64,000 bases of DNA from JBGPEQ01 sp050180895 (GTDB lineage: Bacteria > Pseudomonadota > Alphaproteobacteria > Dongiales > Dongiaceae): NCBI GenBank assembly GCA_050180895.1, contig JBFXDS010000018.1, forward strand, positions 9,734-73,733. The letters are read 5' to 3'. Each line of letters opens with the position of its first letter. Position 1 is the first letter of the stretch. The notes beneath the pieces were generated by a model that had not been told where the DNA came from, ran no database searches, and saw nothing but the letters and a program-made list of their open reading frames with translations. Position numbers and translations under genes: made by a program. Below, one piece after another: positions 44,775 to 53,434 of this stretch.

Positions 44775-46358
44775 ATGTCCCAACCGCTTCGCACGATCGA
44801 ACAGAGCCCGGATCCGACCGGCGCGATGCTGCCGGACGAGATGGAGCATCTGTTCGAGGCGATCGCCAACTACACCTATGACTGGGAAAGCTGGATGGGG
44901 CCTGACGGGCGCTTGCGCTGGGTCAACCCGGCGGTCGAGCGGATGACCGGCTACGCGGTGGCGGAATGCCTGACCATGCCTGACTACCCGCTGCCGCTGA
45001 TCCATGAAGACGATCGCCCGGTGATCGCCGCCCACTTGGCGACGGCGGCGCAGGGAGCCAGCGGCAATGACGTAGCGTTCCGCATCCGCGAAAAGAGCGG
45101 CACGGTCCGCTGGGTGTCCGTGTCCTGGCAGACCTTGTTCGATGCCGGCGGCACGGTGCGCGGCTATCGCACCAGCATACGCGATATCAGCGCGCGAAAG
45201 GCCGCGGAAGACGCCTTGCGTGCGGCCCACGCGGAGGCCGAGCGCGCCAACCAGGCAAAATCGCGGTTCCTCGCCGCCGCCAGCCACGATCTGCGCCAAC
45301 CGCTCCAGGCGCTCAACATGTTCGTTGCGGCGCTCGGCGCCACGTCCGTCGACGCGCGGAGCCGCGAGATTATCGGCGCCATCGAGGATTCGCTGCACGC
45401 GACCAACGACCTGCTGGATTCGCTGCTCGACGTGTCGCGGCTCGATGCCGGCATCCTGCAGGTGAACCGGCGCCGGCTGGCGATCATCGACCTGCTCGAC
45501 CGCATGGAGGCCGAGTTCGCCGAACCCGCGCGCGAAAAGGGACTGGAGCTGCGCGTCGTCCCGTCGAGCGCCGTCGTCGAGACCGATCCGACCCTGCTCG
45601 ACCGGATCATCCGGAACCTCACGGCCAATGCCGTCCGCTATACCGACCGCGGACGCGTGCTGATCGGCTGCCGCCGGCGCGGCGGCATGCTGCGCGTCGA
45701 GGTGCGCGACACCGGCATCGGCATTCCCGCCGAGAAGCTGCGGGCGGTCTTCGAGGAATTCTACCAGATCGGCAATCCCGAGCGCGACCGCACGCGCGGC
45801 CTCGGCCTCGGACTCGCGATCGTCGATCGCATCGCCAAGCTGCTCGGTCATCGGGTCGACGTCTGGTCGCGGCCGGGCCACGGCTCGCTGTTCTCGATCG
45901 CCGTGCCGCTGGCCGAACCGTCCGCGACGCGGGAAGGCCGCGCATCGGTGCGGCAGGGCCGGCTCGACGGCGCCTTCGTCGTCGCGATCGACGACGAACC
46001 GATGCAGCTCCATGCGATGACCCTGCTGTTCCGCCGCTGGGGCTGCGATGTCCTGGCGGCGCATTCGGCGATCGAGGCGATGGCGCAGCTCGCGGCGACG
46101 AACCGCCGGCCGGACGCGATCGTCGCCGACTATCGCCTGCGCGGCGACAAGACCGGCGCCGAGGCGATCGTCGCCTTGCGCGAAGCGGTGCGCGGGCCTG
46201 TGCCCGGCGTCATCCTGACGGGAGATACGGAGCCAGGTCGCATGGCGGAAGCCGCTGCCAGCGGCTTCGAGCTTCTCTACAAGCCGATCGATCCGGTGCG
46301 GCTGCGCGACCTGCTCATGCGCCTCCTCCCCGGCTTCGCGATTCTCCTCGGCAGCTGA
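44775..46358 (+). CDS. PAS-domain hybrid histidine kinase with C-terminal receiver
   Basis: A 527-residue soluble sensor kinase. A PAS/PAC sensor occupies residues about 18-140 (GRLRWVNPAVERMTGYAVAE; YRTSIRDISARKAAEDALR). The H-box variant ASHDLRQPLQALNMFVAAL puts the phospho-histidine at about residue 171. The ATPase domain has NLTANAVRYT, DTGIGIP and GLGLGLAI. A receiver follows from about residue 400 (VVAIDDEPMQLHAM), with its phosphorylated Asp452 in IVADYRLRG and Lys in LLYKPIDP. It is convergent with a LuxR-type regulator, a likely partner. Start ATG 44775. Confidence 0.93.
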   Translation: MSQPLRTIEQSPDPTGAMLPDEMEHLFEAIANYTYDWESWMGPDGRLRWVNPAVERMTGYAVAECLTMPDYPLPLIHEDDRPVIAAHLATAAQGASGNDVAFRIREKSGTVRWVSVSWQTLFDAGGTVRGYRTSIRDISARKAAEDALRAAHAEAERANQAKSRFLAAASHDLRQPLQALNMFVAALGATSVDARSREIIGAIEDSLHATNDLLDSLLDVSRLDAGILQVNRRRLAIIDLLDRMEAEFAEPAREKGLELRVVPSSAVVETDPTLLDRIIRNLTANAVRYTDRGRVLIGCRRRGGMLRVEVRDTGIGIPAEKLRAVFEEFYQIGNPERDRTRGLGLGLAIVDRIAKLLGHRVDVWSRPGHGSLFSIAVPLAEPSATREGRASVRQGRLDGAFVVAIDDEPMQLHAMTLLFRRWGCDVLAAHSAIEAMAQLAATNRRPDAIVADYRLRGDKTGAEAIVALREAVRGPVPGVILTGDTEPGRMAEAAASGFELLYKPIDPVRLRDLLMRLLPGFAILLGS

Positions 46359-46375
46359 GTCGCCACCCCCTCCGA

Positions 46376-46575
46376 TGTCACCCCGGCGAAAGCCCACAGG
46401 CGCTAAGATTAAGTGTAACCTTCAGAACCATTACCCATCGCAGGCGCCTCAACAGCGTCCCCTCTCCCCTTGGGGGAGAGGGGACGCTGTTGGGATGCCA
46501 TGCGCTAAAGTTGAGAGCGGGCCTGCGAGCAATACTCGCTTATCTTAGCGCCTATGGGCTTTCGCCGGGGTGACA
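46376..46575. repeat. 200-bp nested palindromic element
   Basis: TGTCACCCCGGCGAAAGCCC begins a left arm (46376-46411) that is repeated in inverted orientation at 46540-46575, with a few mismatches (for example CACAGG against CCTATG and one base in the AAGATTA part). A perfect hairpin lies inside. It sits between the convergent kinase and regulator genes. The two-shell structure looks like a small non-autonomous mobile element. Confidence 0.85.
46450..46492. repeat. Inner perfect hairpin of the CCCTCTCCC type
   Basis: CAACAGCGTCCCCTCTCCCC (46450-46469) is exactly complementary to 46473-46492, a 20-bp stem with a 3-base loop TTG. It shares its CCCTCTCCC/GGGAGAGGG core with the palindromes at 1126-1220. 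No T-tract follows on either strand. Confidence 0.9.
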
Positions 46576-46614
46576 GCCGAGGTTGTGGGCTTCAGAGAGC
46601 GTCTCCTTCGCGGC

Positions 46615-47283
46615 CTACGGCTTTGCCGGCGGCCAACCGAGCTCCGCCGCCAGCATCGCGGCCTGCGTGCGGTTGGTCGCTGCGAGCTTGTCGAAGATCA
46701 CCTTCACATGCGCCTTGACCGTGCTTTCGAGCAGACCCAGCTTGCGGGCGATCTCCTTGTTCGACTGGCCTCCCATTAGCAATGTCAGCACATCGCGCTG
46801 CCGCTCGGTCAGCGCCGCCAGCGGATTGTCGGGCGAAAACGCGGCCGCGGAATTGTCGATGCGACCGCCGATCCAGCGGCGCTGGCCGTCGAGGAAGGCC
46901 TCGGACGGCAGGTAGGTCTCGCCGTCGAGGACCAGCGAGATGGCATGCCTCAAGGTCGCATCGTTCGCAGACTTCAGGATGTAGCCGCGGGCGCCCGCCT
47001 CGATGCACCGTACGATATCGTCGGGATTCGGGTTGGCCGACAGCATGATCACCGGCATGTCCGGCCGGGCCTCGCGCAGCGCCGCCAGGCCCGCGAGCCG
47101 TGCCATGCCGGGCATGGTGAGGTCGCAGAGGACGACGTCCGGCACGGGATCGACGGTTGCCGCCGCCAACGCGCCGGCGGCGTCGGACGCCTCGATGATC
47201 TCCGTCTCCGGAAAGAGCATCGGGAGCAGCAGGCGCAACCCGCGACGGAACAGCGTGTGATCGTCGGCGATCAGGATCCGCAT
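46615..47283 (-). CDS. LuxR/NarL-type response regulator
   Basis: A 222-residue DNA-binding response regulator. The receiver (residues 1-120) has the acidic pair in ILIADDHTLFRRG, the phospho-acceptor Asp near 54 in VVLCDLTMPGM, and the conserved Lys in GYILKSAND. The C-terminal LuxR helix-turn-helix is LTERQRDVLTLLMGGQSNKE, then IARKLGLLESTVKAHV. It is convergent with the hybrid kinase, whose two-component output it probably carries, and lies between that kinase and the ammonium transporter genes. Start ATG 47283. Confidence 0.95.
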   Translation of the reverse strand: MRILIADDHTLFRRGLRLLLPMLFPETEIIEASDAAGALAAATVDPVPDVVLCDLTMPGMARLAGLAALREARPDMPVIMLSANPNPDDIVRCIEAGARGYILKSANDATLRHAISLVLDGETYLPSEAFLDGQRRWIGGRIDNSAAAFSPDNPLAALTERQRDVLTLLMGGQSNKEIARKLGLLESTVKAHVKVIFDKLAATNRTQAAMLAAELGWPPAKP

Positions 47284-47390
47284 GGCGTTCGATTTCTTTC
47301 TGGCCCGCCTGCTCTGACCAAGCCGGGCCGCACTCACCCCTATCTCAAGACTCGGCGAGTCGGCAAGGCGGCCGGCACGCCGACGGCCAA

Positions 47391-47421
47391 GAAAAAGGGG
47401 CGCCGGACAGGCCGGCGCCCC
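47391..47421 (-). terminator. Intrinsic terminator of the ammonium-transporter operon
   Basis: On the minus strand GGGGCGCCGG and CCGGCGCCCC form a 10-bp GC-rich stem (47397-47421) followed at once by TTTTTC (47391-47396). It lies 22 bp beyond the stop of the small membrane protein gene. This is the clearest rho-independent terminator in the window. Confidence 0.88.
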
Positions 47422-47442
47422 ACGAGCCGTCGCGCGCGACGG

Positions 47443-47679
47443 TTACATCGACCGAAGGATGCGTTCGCCCTTCAGCGCCTTGTTCATATTGTCGTTCTGC
47501 TTCAGCGTTTTCAGGTCGTCCTCGTAATTTGCGTTCTCCATCCGGAACTGCCAGATGTGCCAGCCGATCCAGAAGATCACGCCGATGATGACGAGGATGG
47601 TCTCCGAGCCGACCCAGGGATAGAGCGGCCCGATATCGACCATGTTGCCCTGCCAGTTGCCGACGTCTTCGAGTGTCAT
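47443..47679 (-). CDS. Small membrane protein linked to the ammonium transporter
   Basis: A 78-residue protein with one central transmembrane helix (SETILVIIGVIFWIGWHIWQ, about residues 25-45) and a polar, basic and acidic C-terminal tail (FRMENANYEDDLKTLKQNDN). It starts 12 bp after the ammonium transporter stop and ends just before a strong terminator, so the two are one operon. I know no named family. The usual partner gene in this position is glnK (PII), which is absent here. Confidence 0.75.
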   Translation of the reverse strand: MTLEDVGNWQGNMVDIGPLYPWVGSETILVIIGVIFWIGWHIWQFRMENANYEDDLKTLKQNDNMNKALKGERILRSM

Positions 47680-47691
47680 GGCTGCGTCCTC

Positions 47692-49107
47692 CTATTCTGC
47701 CGGTTGCCGGACAAGGCCGGTCCGCTGCGCTTCGTCGAGTTCGGCCTTTCTCACGTCGTCGTCGTCCATGTAGCGCGCCGCATATTCCGACAGATCGAGG
47801 CCGACGAGTTCGATCTCCCGGGGAATGCGCAGCAGATTGAACGCCTGGAGGATCTTCGACACGATATAGGCCGGGATGAAGCCGAGCACGAGGAACATGA
47901 TCACGGCGCCGATGAAGTTGCCCCACGGCGTGATCAACACGTCGGGATACTTCTGCGACGCCGGATAGCCCCAGAGAACGAGGCCGGCCCAGATGAGGCC
48001 GAGGAACCCGCCGTAGCCGTGAACGGCCACCGCGCCGACCGCGTCGTCGATCTTGAAGCGGCGTTCGACCCAGAAATGCAGCTTGTAGCAGATCACCGGC
48101 GTGATGGCGCCGATGAACAACGCCTGGATCGGATGATACAGGTCGTTGCCCGCGGACGCGCCGATGACTCCGCACAGGCCTGCGGAGTAGGTCCAGAAGG
48201 CGTCGCCGCGCGAGACGATGTATCCGGCCATCAGGCCGCCGGCCAGCGACATCAGGAAGTTGAACACGATGGCCGAAAGCGTCGTCGGCGTCAGGTAGAT
48301 GTTCGTCGCCGAGAAGAACACGCCATCGCCGGGCTGCACATCGATGATCGGAATGTTGCAGGCGACGTAGAATCCCCAGAAGCCGGTGTAGATCAGGAAC
48401 AGGCCGATCGTCACCAGCCAGGGATTGTGCGGCACGATGTTCCGGGGAGTGCCGTCGGCGCGGAACTTGCCGATGCGCGGCCCCAGGTTGATCAGGACGG
48501 CGAGCGCGGCGCCGCCGGCGATCGCGTGGATGACACCCGACGCATACGCGTCGTGATAGCCGAGCAGTTGCACCATCCAGCCGTCAGGATGCCAGCCCCA
48601 GGCGGCGTCGATGATCCAGGTGAAGGAGCCGACCAGGACGGCGATGACCCAGAAGGCGCCGGAACGAACGCGTTCGATGATCGAACCGGAGACGATGGAG
48701 GCCGCCGTCCAGGAGAACAGCAGGAACGCCGCCCAGAACACGCCGTTGATGCGCGCCCAGAGCGCCGTGTCGTCCGCGGTCAGATCGGCGCTGGCGGGCG
48801 CGCCGCCCATATGGGCGCCCATCAGTTCGCTCCAGGGCTCGGCCCAGGTCGCGGGGATGAGGCCGCCGATGATGCCGGGGCCGTTCGGGAAGGCGAAGTA
48901 GATCCACCAGCCGAAGAAGAAGAAGGTGACGGTGACGAGCGGAATCACCATCGTGTTCTTCATCAGCGTATGCATGTGGTTCTTCTGCCTGGAGGCGCCG
49001 ACTTCGTACATGCAGAAGCCGACGTGAATCAGGAACATGAAGACCACGGTGACCCAGTAGTAGAACTCCGTGAAGATGATCGTTAGCGCGCCAATATCGC
49101 TGTCCAT
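47692..49107 (-). CDS. amt: Ammonium transporter (Amt family)
   Basis: A 471-residue inner-membrane channel-like ammonium transporter with 11 expected helices. The twin pore histidines are in ASGVIHAIAGG and GAVAVHGYGGFLG, and GASAGNDLYHPIQALFIGA precedes the second. Three features set it off from E. coli AmtB: an AWGWHPDGWM loop after the fourth-helix region, a longer C-terminal tail (about 45 residues, EYAARYMDDDDVRKAELDEA), and no classical signal peptide. It takes up NH4+ for assimilation. Ribosome-binding site GAAGGGAAC precedes the ATG. Confidence 0.92.
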   Translation of the reverse strand: MDSDIGALTIIFTEFYYWVTVVFMFLIHVGFCMYEVGASRQKNHMHTLMKNTMVIPLVTVTFFFFGWWIYFAFPNGPGIIGGLIPATWAEPWSELMGAHMGGAPASADLTADDTALWARINGVFWAAFLLFSWTAASIVSGSIIERVRSGAFWVIAVLVGSFTWIIDAAWGWHPDGWMVQLLGYHDAYASGVIHAIAGGAALAVLINLGPRIGKFRADGTPRNIVPHNPWLVTIGLFLIYTGFWGFYVACNIPIIDVQPGDGVFFSATNIYLTPTTLSAIVFNFLMSLAGGLMAGYIVSRGDAFWTYSAGLCGVIGASAGNDLYHPIQALFIGAITPVICYKLHFWVERRFKIDDAVGAVAVHGYGGFLGLIWAGLVLWGYPASQKYPDVLITPWGNFIGAVIMFLVLGFIPAYIVSKILQAFNLLRIPREIELVGLDLSEYAARYMDDDDVRKAELDEAQRTGLVRQPAE

Positions 49108-49800
49108 TTCGGGTTCCCTTCTTTCCCAACCTTGATTGCCGGAGGCGGCACAGGTTTGGGTCGTGGGAGCTTCCGATTTCCGGATTCCGGCGGCCGCCGT
49201 CCCTCGTCTCCTTGTTGCAGCCGCAACGGCGCCCGCGGGCGGAGCGGCCGTGCAGTGGAGGACGTTTGATGCGGCGAGGCGCCGCGCCCCGGTATCAGGT
49301 CTGCTGTGTGGTCAGATGATGTGCCCCCCCGGCCGTACGCTGCGTCGTGACCCCTACTCCGCGGCCGGTCCGTTTGTGCAAGGTATTTTTCGGCCGTCGG
49401 AGCCGCATGGGACGATGATTCCCATGCATAAACATTTTTTCCCTGCCTGAATCAGGATAGGCCCAGCCGCGATTCGCCCGCAACACAAATCTCGCCGCCC
49501 TCATCGGCGCGCGCGGTCAGCGCGACGTAGGTAAATCACGGTTCCAAGCAACGCTGTTGCGCTTGACAGGGACGCTTGTTTGTTCGTATAATGTTCCAAT
49601 GTTACCGAGCCCGCCTTCCGTATCGCGTCTCCCGCGAATCTCCCGCGAATATTGCGTCAGGCCGGTCCGTCGGAATTTCTTCCGGTGGACGGGATGTTTC
49701 CGATAGGATTTACGCAAAATACGATACGGTTGAATTTCGAGTTTTGGGAGTCGACCCCTCCTCCCGTGGGACCGCCCGCCGACCCCGGTCGTCCGATCGA
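49108..49800. other. 693-bp intergenic region upstream of amt
   Basis: No protein gene is supported here. The left part is the leader of the amt operon, transcribed leftwards; I looked for a sigma-54 site (TGGCAC-N5-TTGCW) on the minus strand and did not find a convincing one. The right part, 49560-49760, is markedly more AT-rich than its surroundings and holds a near-consensus rightward promoter, a tandem 11-bp repeat TCTCCCGCGAA (49628-49649) and AT-rich words such as AAAATACGATACGG. Confidence 0.55.
49563..49592 (+). promoter_or_regulatory. Near-consensus sigma-70 promoter with no gene downstream
   Basis: TTGACA (49563-49568) and TATAAT (49587-49592) are both perfect consensus hexamers, 18 bp apart. 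On the plus strand the next 200 bp contain no recognisable gene, and the dehydrogenase gene beyond (49801-51102) is on the opposite strand. Transcription would start near 49600 and run antisense to the end of that operon. Confidence 0.7.
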
Positions 49801-51102
49801 TCAGCCTTCGCCCGCGGCGAAGGCCTCGAGCACCCCGGCATCGCCGGCGAGGTCGAGGAAGGTGTAGCGGTTGCGGATCTGCCGCGCGCGGATCACGGCC
49901 GTGCGGTAGAAGGGCGCGGGCCAGCCGAGGTCGGCCGGCCGCCGCGGCGCCCCCGCCGCCGCCAGCGCCCGCTCGAGCCGTTCGGTCGGGCGCCGGACTT
50001 CGGCGATGCGCTCGCGGATCGTCGGCCACGCCTCCGCCAATCGCGCATTCAGGCGCGCGGCGTCGGCCGATCCGAGGGCCTTCGCCCCGAGCTCGCGGAC
50101 GCAGGCGGCGCCCGTCTCCGCTCCGAAGTGGCCGACGATATCGGCGGCGTCCACGATCGTCGGCCGCACCACGGGGACGGAGTCGAGCAGCCGGTCCTGC
50201 AGCCGCGACATGGTCAGCGTGGCCACGCCGATCTGCTCGCCGTGGAAGCTCTCGGGCAGGCCGGTCCCGCCCATCATCTCGGCATAGTGGCTGATCAGGT
50301 GCTCGCCCTGGCTCGCCGGGTAGCTGCCGTTGCACAGGCACATGCCGAGGCCCGAGAGGACGAGCGTGCGGGCCAGGCGCCGCATGGCCTCCAGGTCGCC
50401 CGCCATCAGGGCGTCGGCGGTCTCGAACAGCGCCGCCTCGTCGCCGGCCAGCAGCGCGAACGGCGCCGTGCGGTAGGCGGTGCCGCGCAGCAGGTGCGAG
50501 AGCAGCCAGTCGGCCTGCGCCGTCGACCGGCACAGGCTGTCGCCGAGGCCGCTGCGGATCATGCGCGGCGGCGCCGCCGCCAGCACGCCGAGATCGAGGA
50601 ACACGCCGGCCGGCGTGCGCGCGGCCAGCGACTTCTTTAGGCCGCCGACGGTGATCGCGGCGTTGGCCGAGGTGTAGCCGTTCATCGACGGCGCCGTGCC
50701 GAACACCGCGTAGGGCTTGCCGTCCAGGAAGGCGGCGTACTTGCAGAGGTCGTTGATGGTGCCGGAGCCGACGGCGATCAGGGCATCCACATCCGCCGTG
50801 GCGGCGCACAGGCGGGCGACGGTCGCGTCGTCGGCGTGCGGCCGGTCGGGCAGGCGCACCGGGACGACCTCCGCCACCGCGCCGAGCGCCGGCTCGATCC
50901 GGGCGCCCAGCACCGCGTGGGTCGCGGGATCGCTGACCAGCGCCAGCCGCCGGCCGAGATCGAGACGCCCCACCAGGTCGGCCGCGATCCCGTCGAGGCT
51001 GGCGGCGATGACGATCGCGCGCACGGGGATGCGCGCCGGCGTCCTCGTATCCGGATCCGTCCAGGCGCCGGCGAGAAGCTGCGCGATCAGGTCGTCGGCC
51101 AT
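49801..51102 (-). CDS. AraM-like sn-glycerol-1-phosphate dehydrogenase
   Basis: A 433-residue iron-containing-dehydrogenase-fold protein. DALIAVGSGTINDLCKYAAF is the NAD(P)-binding glycine motif, GKPYAVFGTAPSMNGYTSAN follows, and the metal ligands lie in GLGDSLCRSTAQAD, GEHLISHYAEMM and FHGEQIGVATL. The pattern fits the AraM branch, bacterial enzymes that interconvert dihydroxyacetone phosphate and glycerol-1-phosphate. It is the last gene of the long glp operon, 7 bp after the FGGY kinase gene. A role in a polyol branch is inferred. Confidence 0.82.
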   Translation of the reverse strand: MADDLIAQLLAGAWTDPDTRTPARIPVRAIVIAASLDGIAADLVGRLDLGRRLALVSDPATHAVLGARIEPALGAVAEVVPVRLPDRPHADDATVARLCAATADVDALIAVGSGTINDLCKYAAFLDGKPYAVFGTAPSMNGYTSANAAITVGGLKKSLAARTPAGVFLDLGVLAAAPPRMIRSGLGDSLCRSTAQADWLLSHLLRGTAYRTAPFALLAGDEAALFETADALMAGDLEAMRRLARTLVLSGLGMCLCNGSYPASQGEHLISHYAEMMGGTGLPESFHGEQIGVATLTMSRLQDRLLDSVPVVRPTIVDAADIVGHFGAETGAACVRELGAKALGSADAARLNARLAEAWPTIRERIAEVRRPTERLERALAAAGAPRRPADLGWPAPFYRTAVIRARQIRNRYTFLDLAGDAGVLEAFAAGEG

Positions 51103-51109
51103 GGTTGGC

Positions 51110-52576
51110 TCATGCGAACATCGGCTTGAGGGAGGCGAACAGGCGACGGTAGCGCGCATGCGCCTCGGCATAGGCCGGGAGCGCGGCCGGCTGCGGCTCG
51201 ACCGTCTCCGCGATGGCGCCGACCCGGCCCGCGGCCGTCGCCAGGTCGCTCCAGCGGCCGCTGGCGACGGCGGCCAGCAGCGCGGCGCCCACGGCCGCGG
51301 CATCGACGACGGCCGAGCGCTCGACCGGCAGGCCGGTGATGTCGGCGCGGATCTGCGCCCACAGCCGGCTGCGGGCACCGCCGCCGAGGACGCGCACGCG
51401 ATCGACGGCGACGCCCATGGCGCGCAGGCGGTCGACCACGTCGCGCAGGCCGAATCCGTTGCCCTCGAGCGCGGCGCGCGCCAGATGGCCGGCGCCGTGC
51501 GACGGCGTCAGGCCATAGAAGCAGCCGCGCGCGCCGGCGTTCCACTCCGGCGTCATGGCGCCGGTCAGGGCCGGCAGGAAAAGCAGACCGTCGCTGGCTG
51601 CGGGGATCGTGGCTGCAAGCGAATCGAAGGCGGCGAAATCGGCGACGCCGAGCAGCGCGCGCAGCCACTCCAGGGCGCCCCCGCTCACCCAGCCGGGATT
51701 CTCGATATAGTGCAGCCGCGAGCCGACGAAGCGGTGGGTCTCGACCAGGCCGGTGTCGTCGATCAGCGGTCGTGGGTCGAGCGCGCCGGTCACTTCGGCC
51801 GTGCCCAGTACGTTGACGACGACGCCCAGTCCGGCCACGCCGCCGCCGAGCGGCGTGGCGAAGTCGTCGCCGGTGCCCACGGCGACGGGCAGTCCGGCCG
51901 GCAGGCCGAGCCGCGCGGCGCCGGCCGCACAGAGCCGGCCCGCCATCGCCTCGCTGCGCGCCAGCCCCGGCAGCAGGCCGCGGTGGAGACCGAAGATGTC
52001 GAGCAGATCGTCCGCGAAATCGCCCGCCTCCAGATCATAGACCAGGGTCGTCGAGGCCAGCCCGTGATCCATGACCGCCTCGCCGGTCAGCCGCTCCACC
52101 AGATAGCTGACCGGTTGGTGGAAGCGAGCTGTGCCCCGCGCCCCCGGCAGGTGGTCGAGCTGCCAGCGCATCTTCGGCGCCATGTGGCCGCCGTCGAGAT
52201 TGGTGCCGGTGCGCGCGCGGACGGCCTGCGGCGACAGCCGCACGCGGATCGGGGGCAGGCTCGCCTCCGCCCGCCGGTCCATCCAGATCAGGCAGGGTGC
52301 CAGCGCGCGACCGGCGGCATCGACCGGGATCGAGCCGTCGAGCTGGCCGGCGATGCCGACGGCGGCCACGTCCGCCGCGCGCCGGCCCGCCGCCGCCAGC
52401 GCCTCGGTGGTCGCCGGCGCCAGCGCGGCTTCCCACAGCTCCGGCGACTGTTCGGCCCAGCCGGGTTGCGGGAAGGCGATCGGGTAGGAACGCGCGCCGC
52501 GGCCGACGGTCGCCAGCGACTCGTCCAGCAGCACGGCCTTCAGGCTCTGGCTGCCGACATCGATGCCGAGGAACAT
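51110..52576 (-). CDS. FGGY-family carbohydrate kinase, xylulokinase-like
   Basis: A 488-residue sugar kinase of the actin-like ATPase fold. The N-terminal phosphate-1 motif is FLGIDVGSQSLKAVLLDES; the substrate region contains VGIAGQLDGSIPVDAAG and CLIWMDRRAEASL; the C-terminal adenosine motif is VRVLGGGARSRLWAQIRADI. It resembles xylulokinases more than glycerol kinases, so the operon encodes a second polyol or ketose kinase besides the divergent glpK. It starts 21 bp after the HisA-like gene. The substrate cannot be named from sequence. Confidence 0.85.
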   Translation of the reverse strand: MFLGIDVGSQSLKAVLLDESLATVGRGARSYPIAFPQPGWAEQSPELWEAALAPATTEALAAAGRRAADVAAVGIAGQLDGSIPVDAAGRALAPCLIWMDRRAEASLPPIRVRLSPQAVRARTGTNLDGGHMAPKMRWQLDHLPGARGTARFHQPVSYLVERLTGEAVMDHGLASTTLVYDLEAGDFADDLLDIFGLHRGLLPGLARSEAMAGRLCAAGAARLGLPAGLPVAVGTGDDFATPLGGGVAGLGVVVNVLGTAEVTGALDPRPLIDDTGLVETHRFVGSRLHYIENPGWVSGGALEWLRALLGVADFAAFDSLAATIPAASDGLLFLPALTGAMTPEWNAGARGCFYGLTPSHGAGHLARAALEGNGFGLRDVVDRLRAMGVAVDRVRVLGGGARSRLWAQIRADITGLPVERSAVVDAAAVGAALLAAVASGRWSDLATAAGRVGAIAETVEPQPAALPAYAEAHARYRRLFASLKPMFA

Positions 52577-52597
52577 GCAATATGGCTGCAGCCGCCG

Positions 52598-53290
52598 CTA
52601 GGTATCGTTGGCGCGCAGCTCGGTCGCAGCGCAGGCGGCGAGGATGCGGCGCAGCTGGTTGGCGAGCAGCCCGAACCGAGGATTGAAACTGCCGTCGAGG
52701 GCAGCCGTGCCGATCGTGAAGAGATCCGCGCCGGCGCCGGCGATGTCACGGATGCGGGCCGGTGAATTGATGCTGCCGGCGACGATCACGGTCTTGTCGG
52801 TGGCCCGTCGCGCCGCCCGCACCAGATCGAGCGGATCGGCCTCGGTCGCGCGGTAGGCGAGCAGGTCGACGCCGGCGCAGCCGGCCGAGACCATGGCCTT
52901 GGTATCCTGACCGATCCGTTCGGGCGTGCCGCCGAGCTTGGTCGGATGCCCGACCGGGACGCCCGGAAACGGGTAGTAGCCGGTCTTCGTCCCGCGCAGC
53001 ATGCCCAGGATCTCCTCCACCTGTGTGCCGCCCAGCAGGCAGTCGATACCCAACCGCGCGCCGATCTCGACCGAGCGCAGGCAGCTGTCGCGGCTCGTGC
53101 TGACCACCTCCATGTGAGAGGTGCGGCCATCCTCCTTGATGCGGTCGCGCAGGCGCCGAAGAGTCTCGCTGCCGACGCCGACATCCTTGAAGCCGACATG
53201 CTTCAACGGCACGTCGCGGATCGAGTCATAGACCTCGAGGCAGTCCTCGATGGTCTGATCGTCCCGCGTCAGCATGAAGATGAAATCCAT
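52598..53290 (-). CDS. HisA/HisF-like TIM-barrel protein of unknown function
   Basis: A 230-residue (beta/alpha)8-barrel-like protein. Near the N terminus LKHVGFKDVGVGSETLRRL and later DCLLGGTQVEEIL, YYPFPGVPVGHPTKLGGT and DLLAYRATEADPLDLVRAAR are well ordered; VIVAGSINSPARIRDIAGAG and DLFTIGTAALDGSF look like the phosphate-binding beta7-beta8 loops of ribulose-phosphate-binding barrels. That suggests a phosphorylated substrate. Start ATG 53290 (MDFIFML) is chosen over a longer low-quality extension. It lies 144 bp after DUF2160 and 21 bp before the FGGY kinase. I do not recognise a named enzyme. Confidence 0.72.
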   Translation of the reverse strand: MDFIFMLTRDDQTIEDCLEVYDSIRDVPLKHVGFKDVGVGSETLRRLRDRIKEDGRTSHMEVVSTSRDSCLRSVEIGARLGIDCLLGGTQVEEILGMLRGTKTGYYPFPGVPVGHPTKLGGTPERIGQDTKAMVSAGCAGVDLLAYRATEADPLDLVRAARRATDKTVIVAGSINSPARIRDIAGAGADLFTIGTAALDGSFNPRFGLLANQLRRILAACAATELRANDT

Positions 53291-53434
53291 GGCCGGTCGC
53301 CTCTCGACAGATCGGCTGCCGCGCAGCCCTTGCATGCCATTGTGAGCGGAAAAACGGGGGCGGCGCAACGGCCGCCCTCACATCAGGGCAGGGCACAGGC
53401 ACGCCGACCGTCGCCTCCGCCGGCCGTTCTTCCG

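Noticed and set aside
49108..49300. Sigma-54 promoter for amt
   Set aside because: No convincing TGGCAC-N5-TTGC match on the minus strand in the leader I could read.
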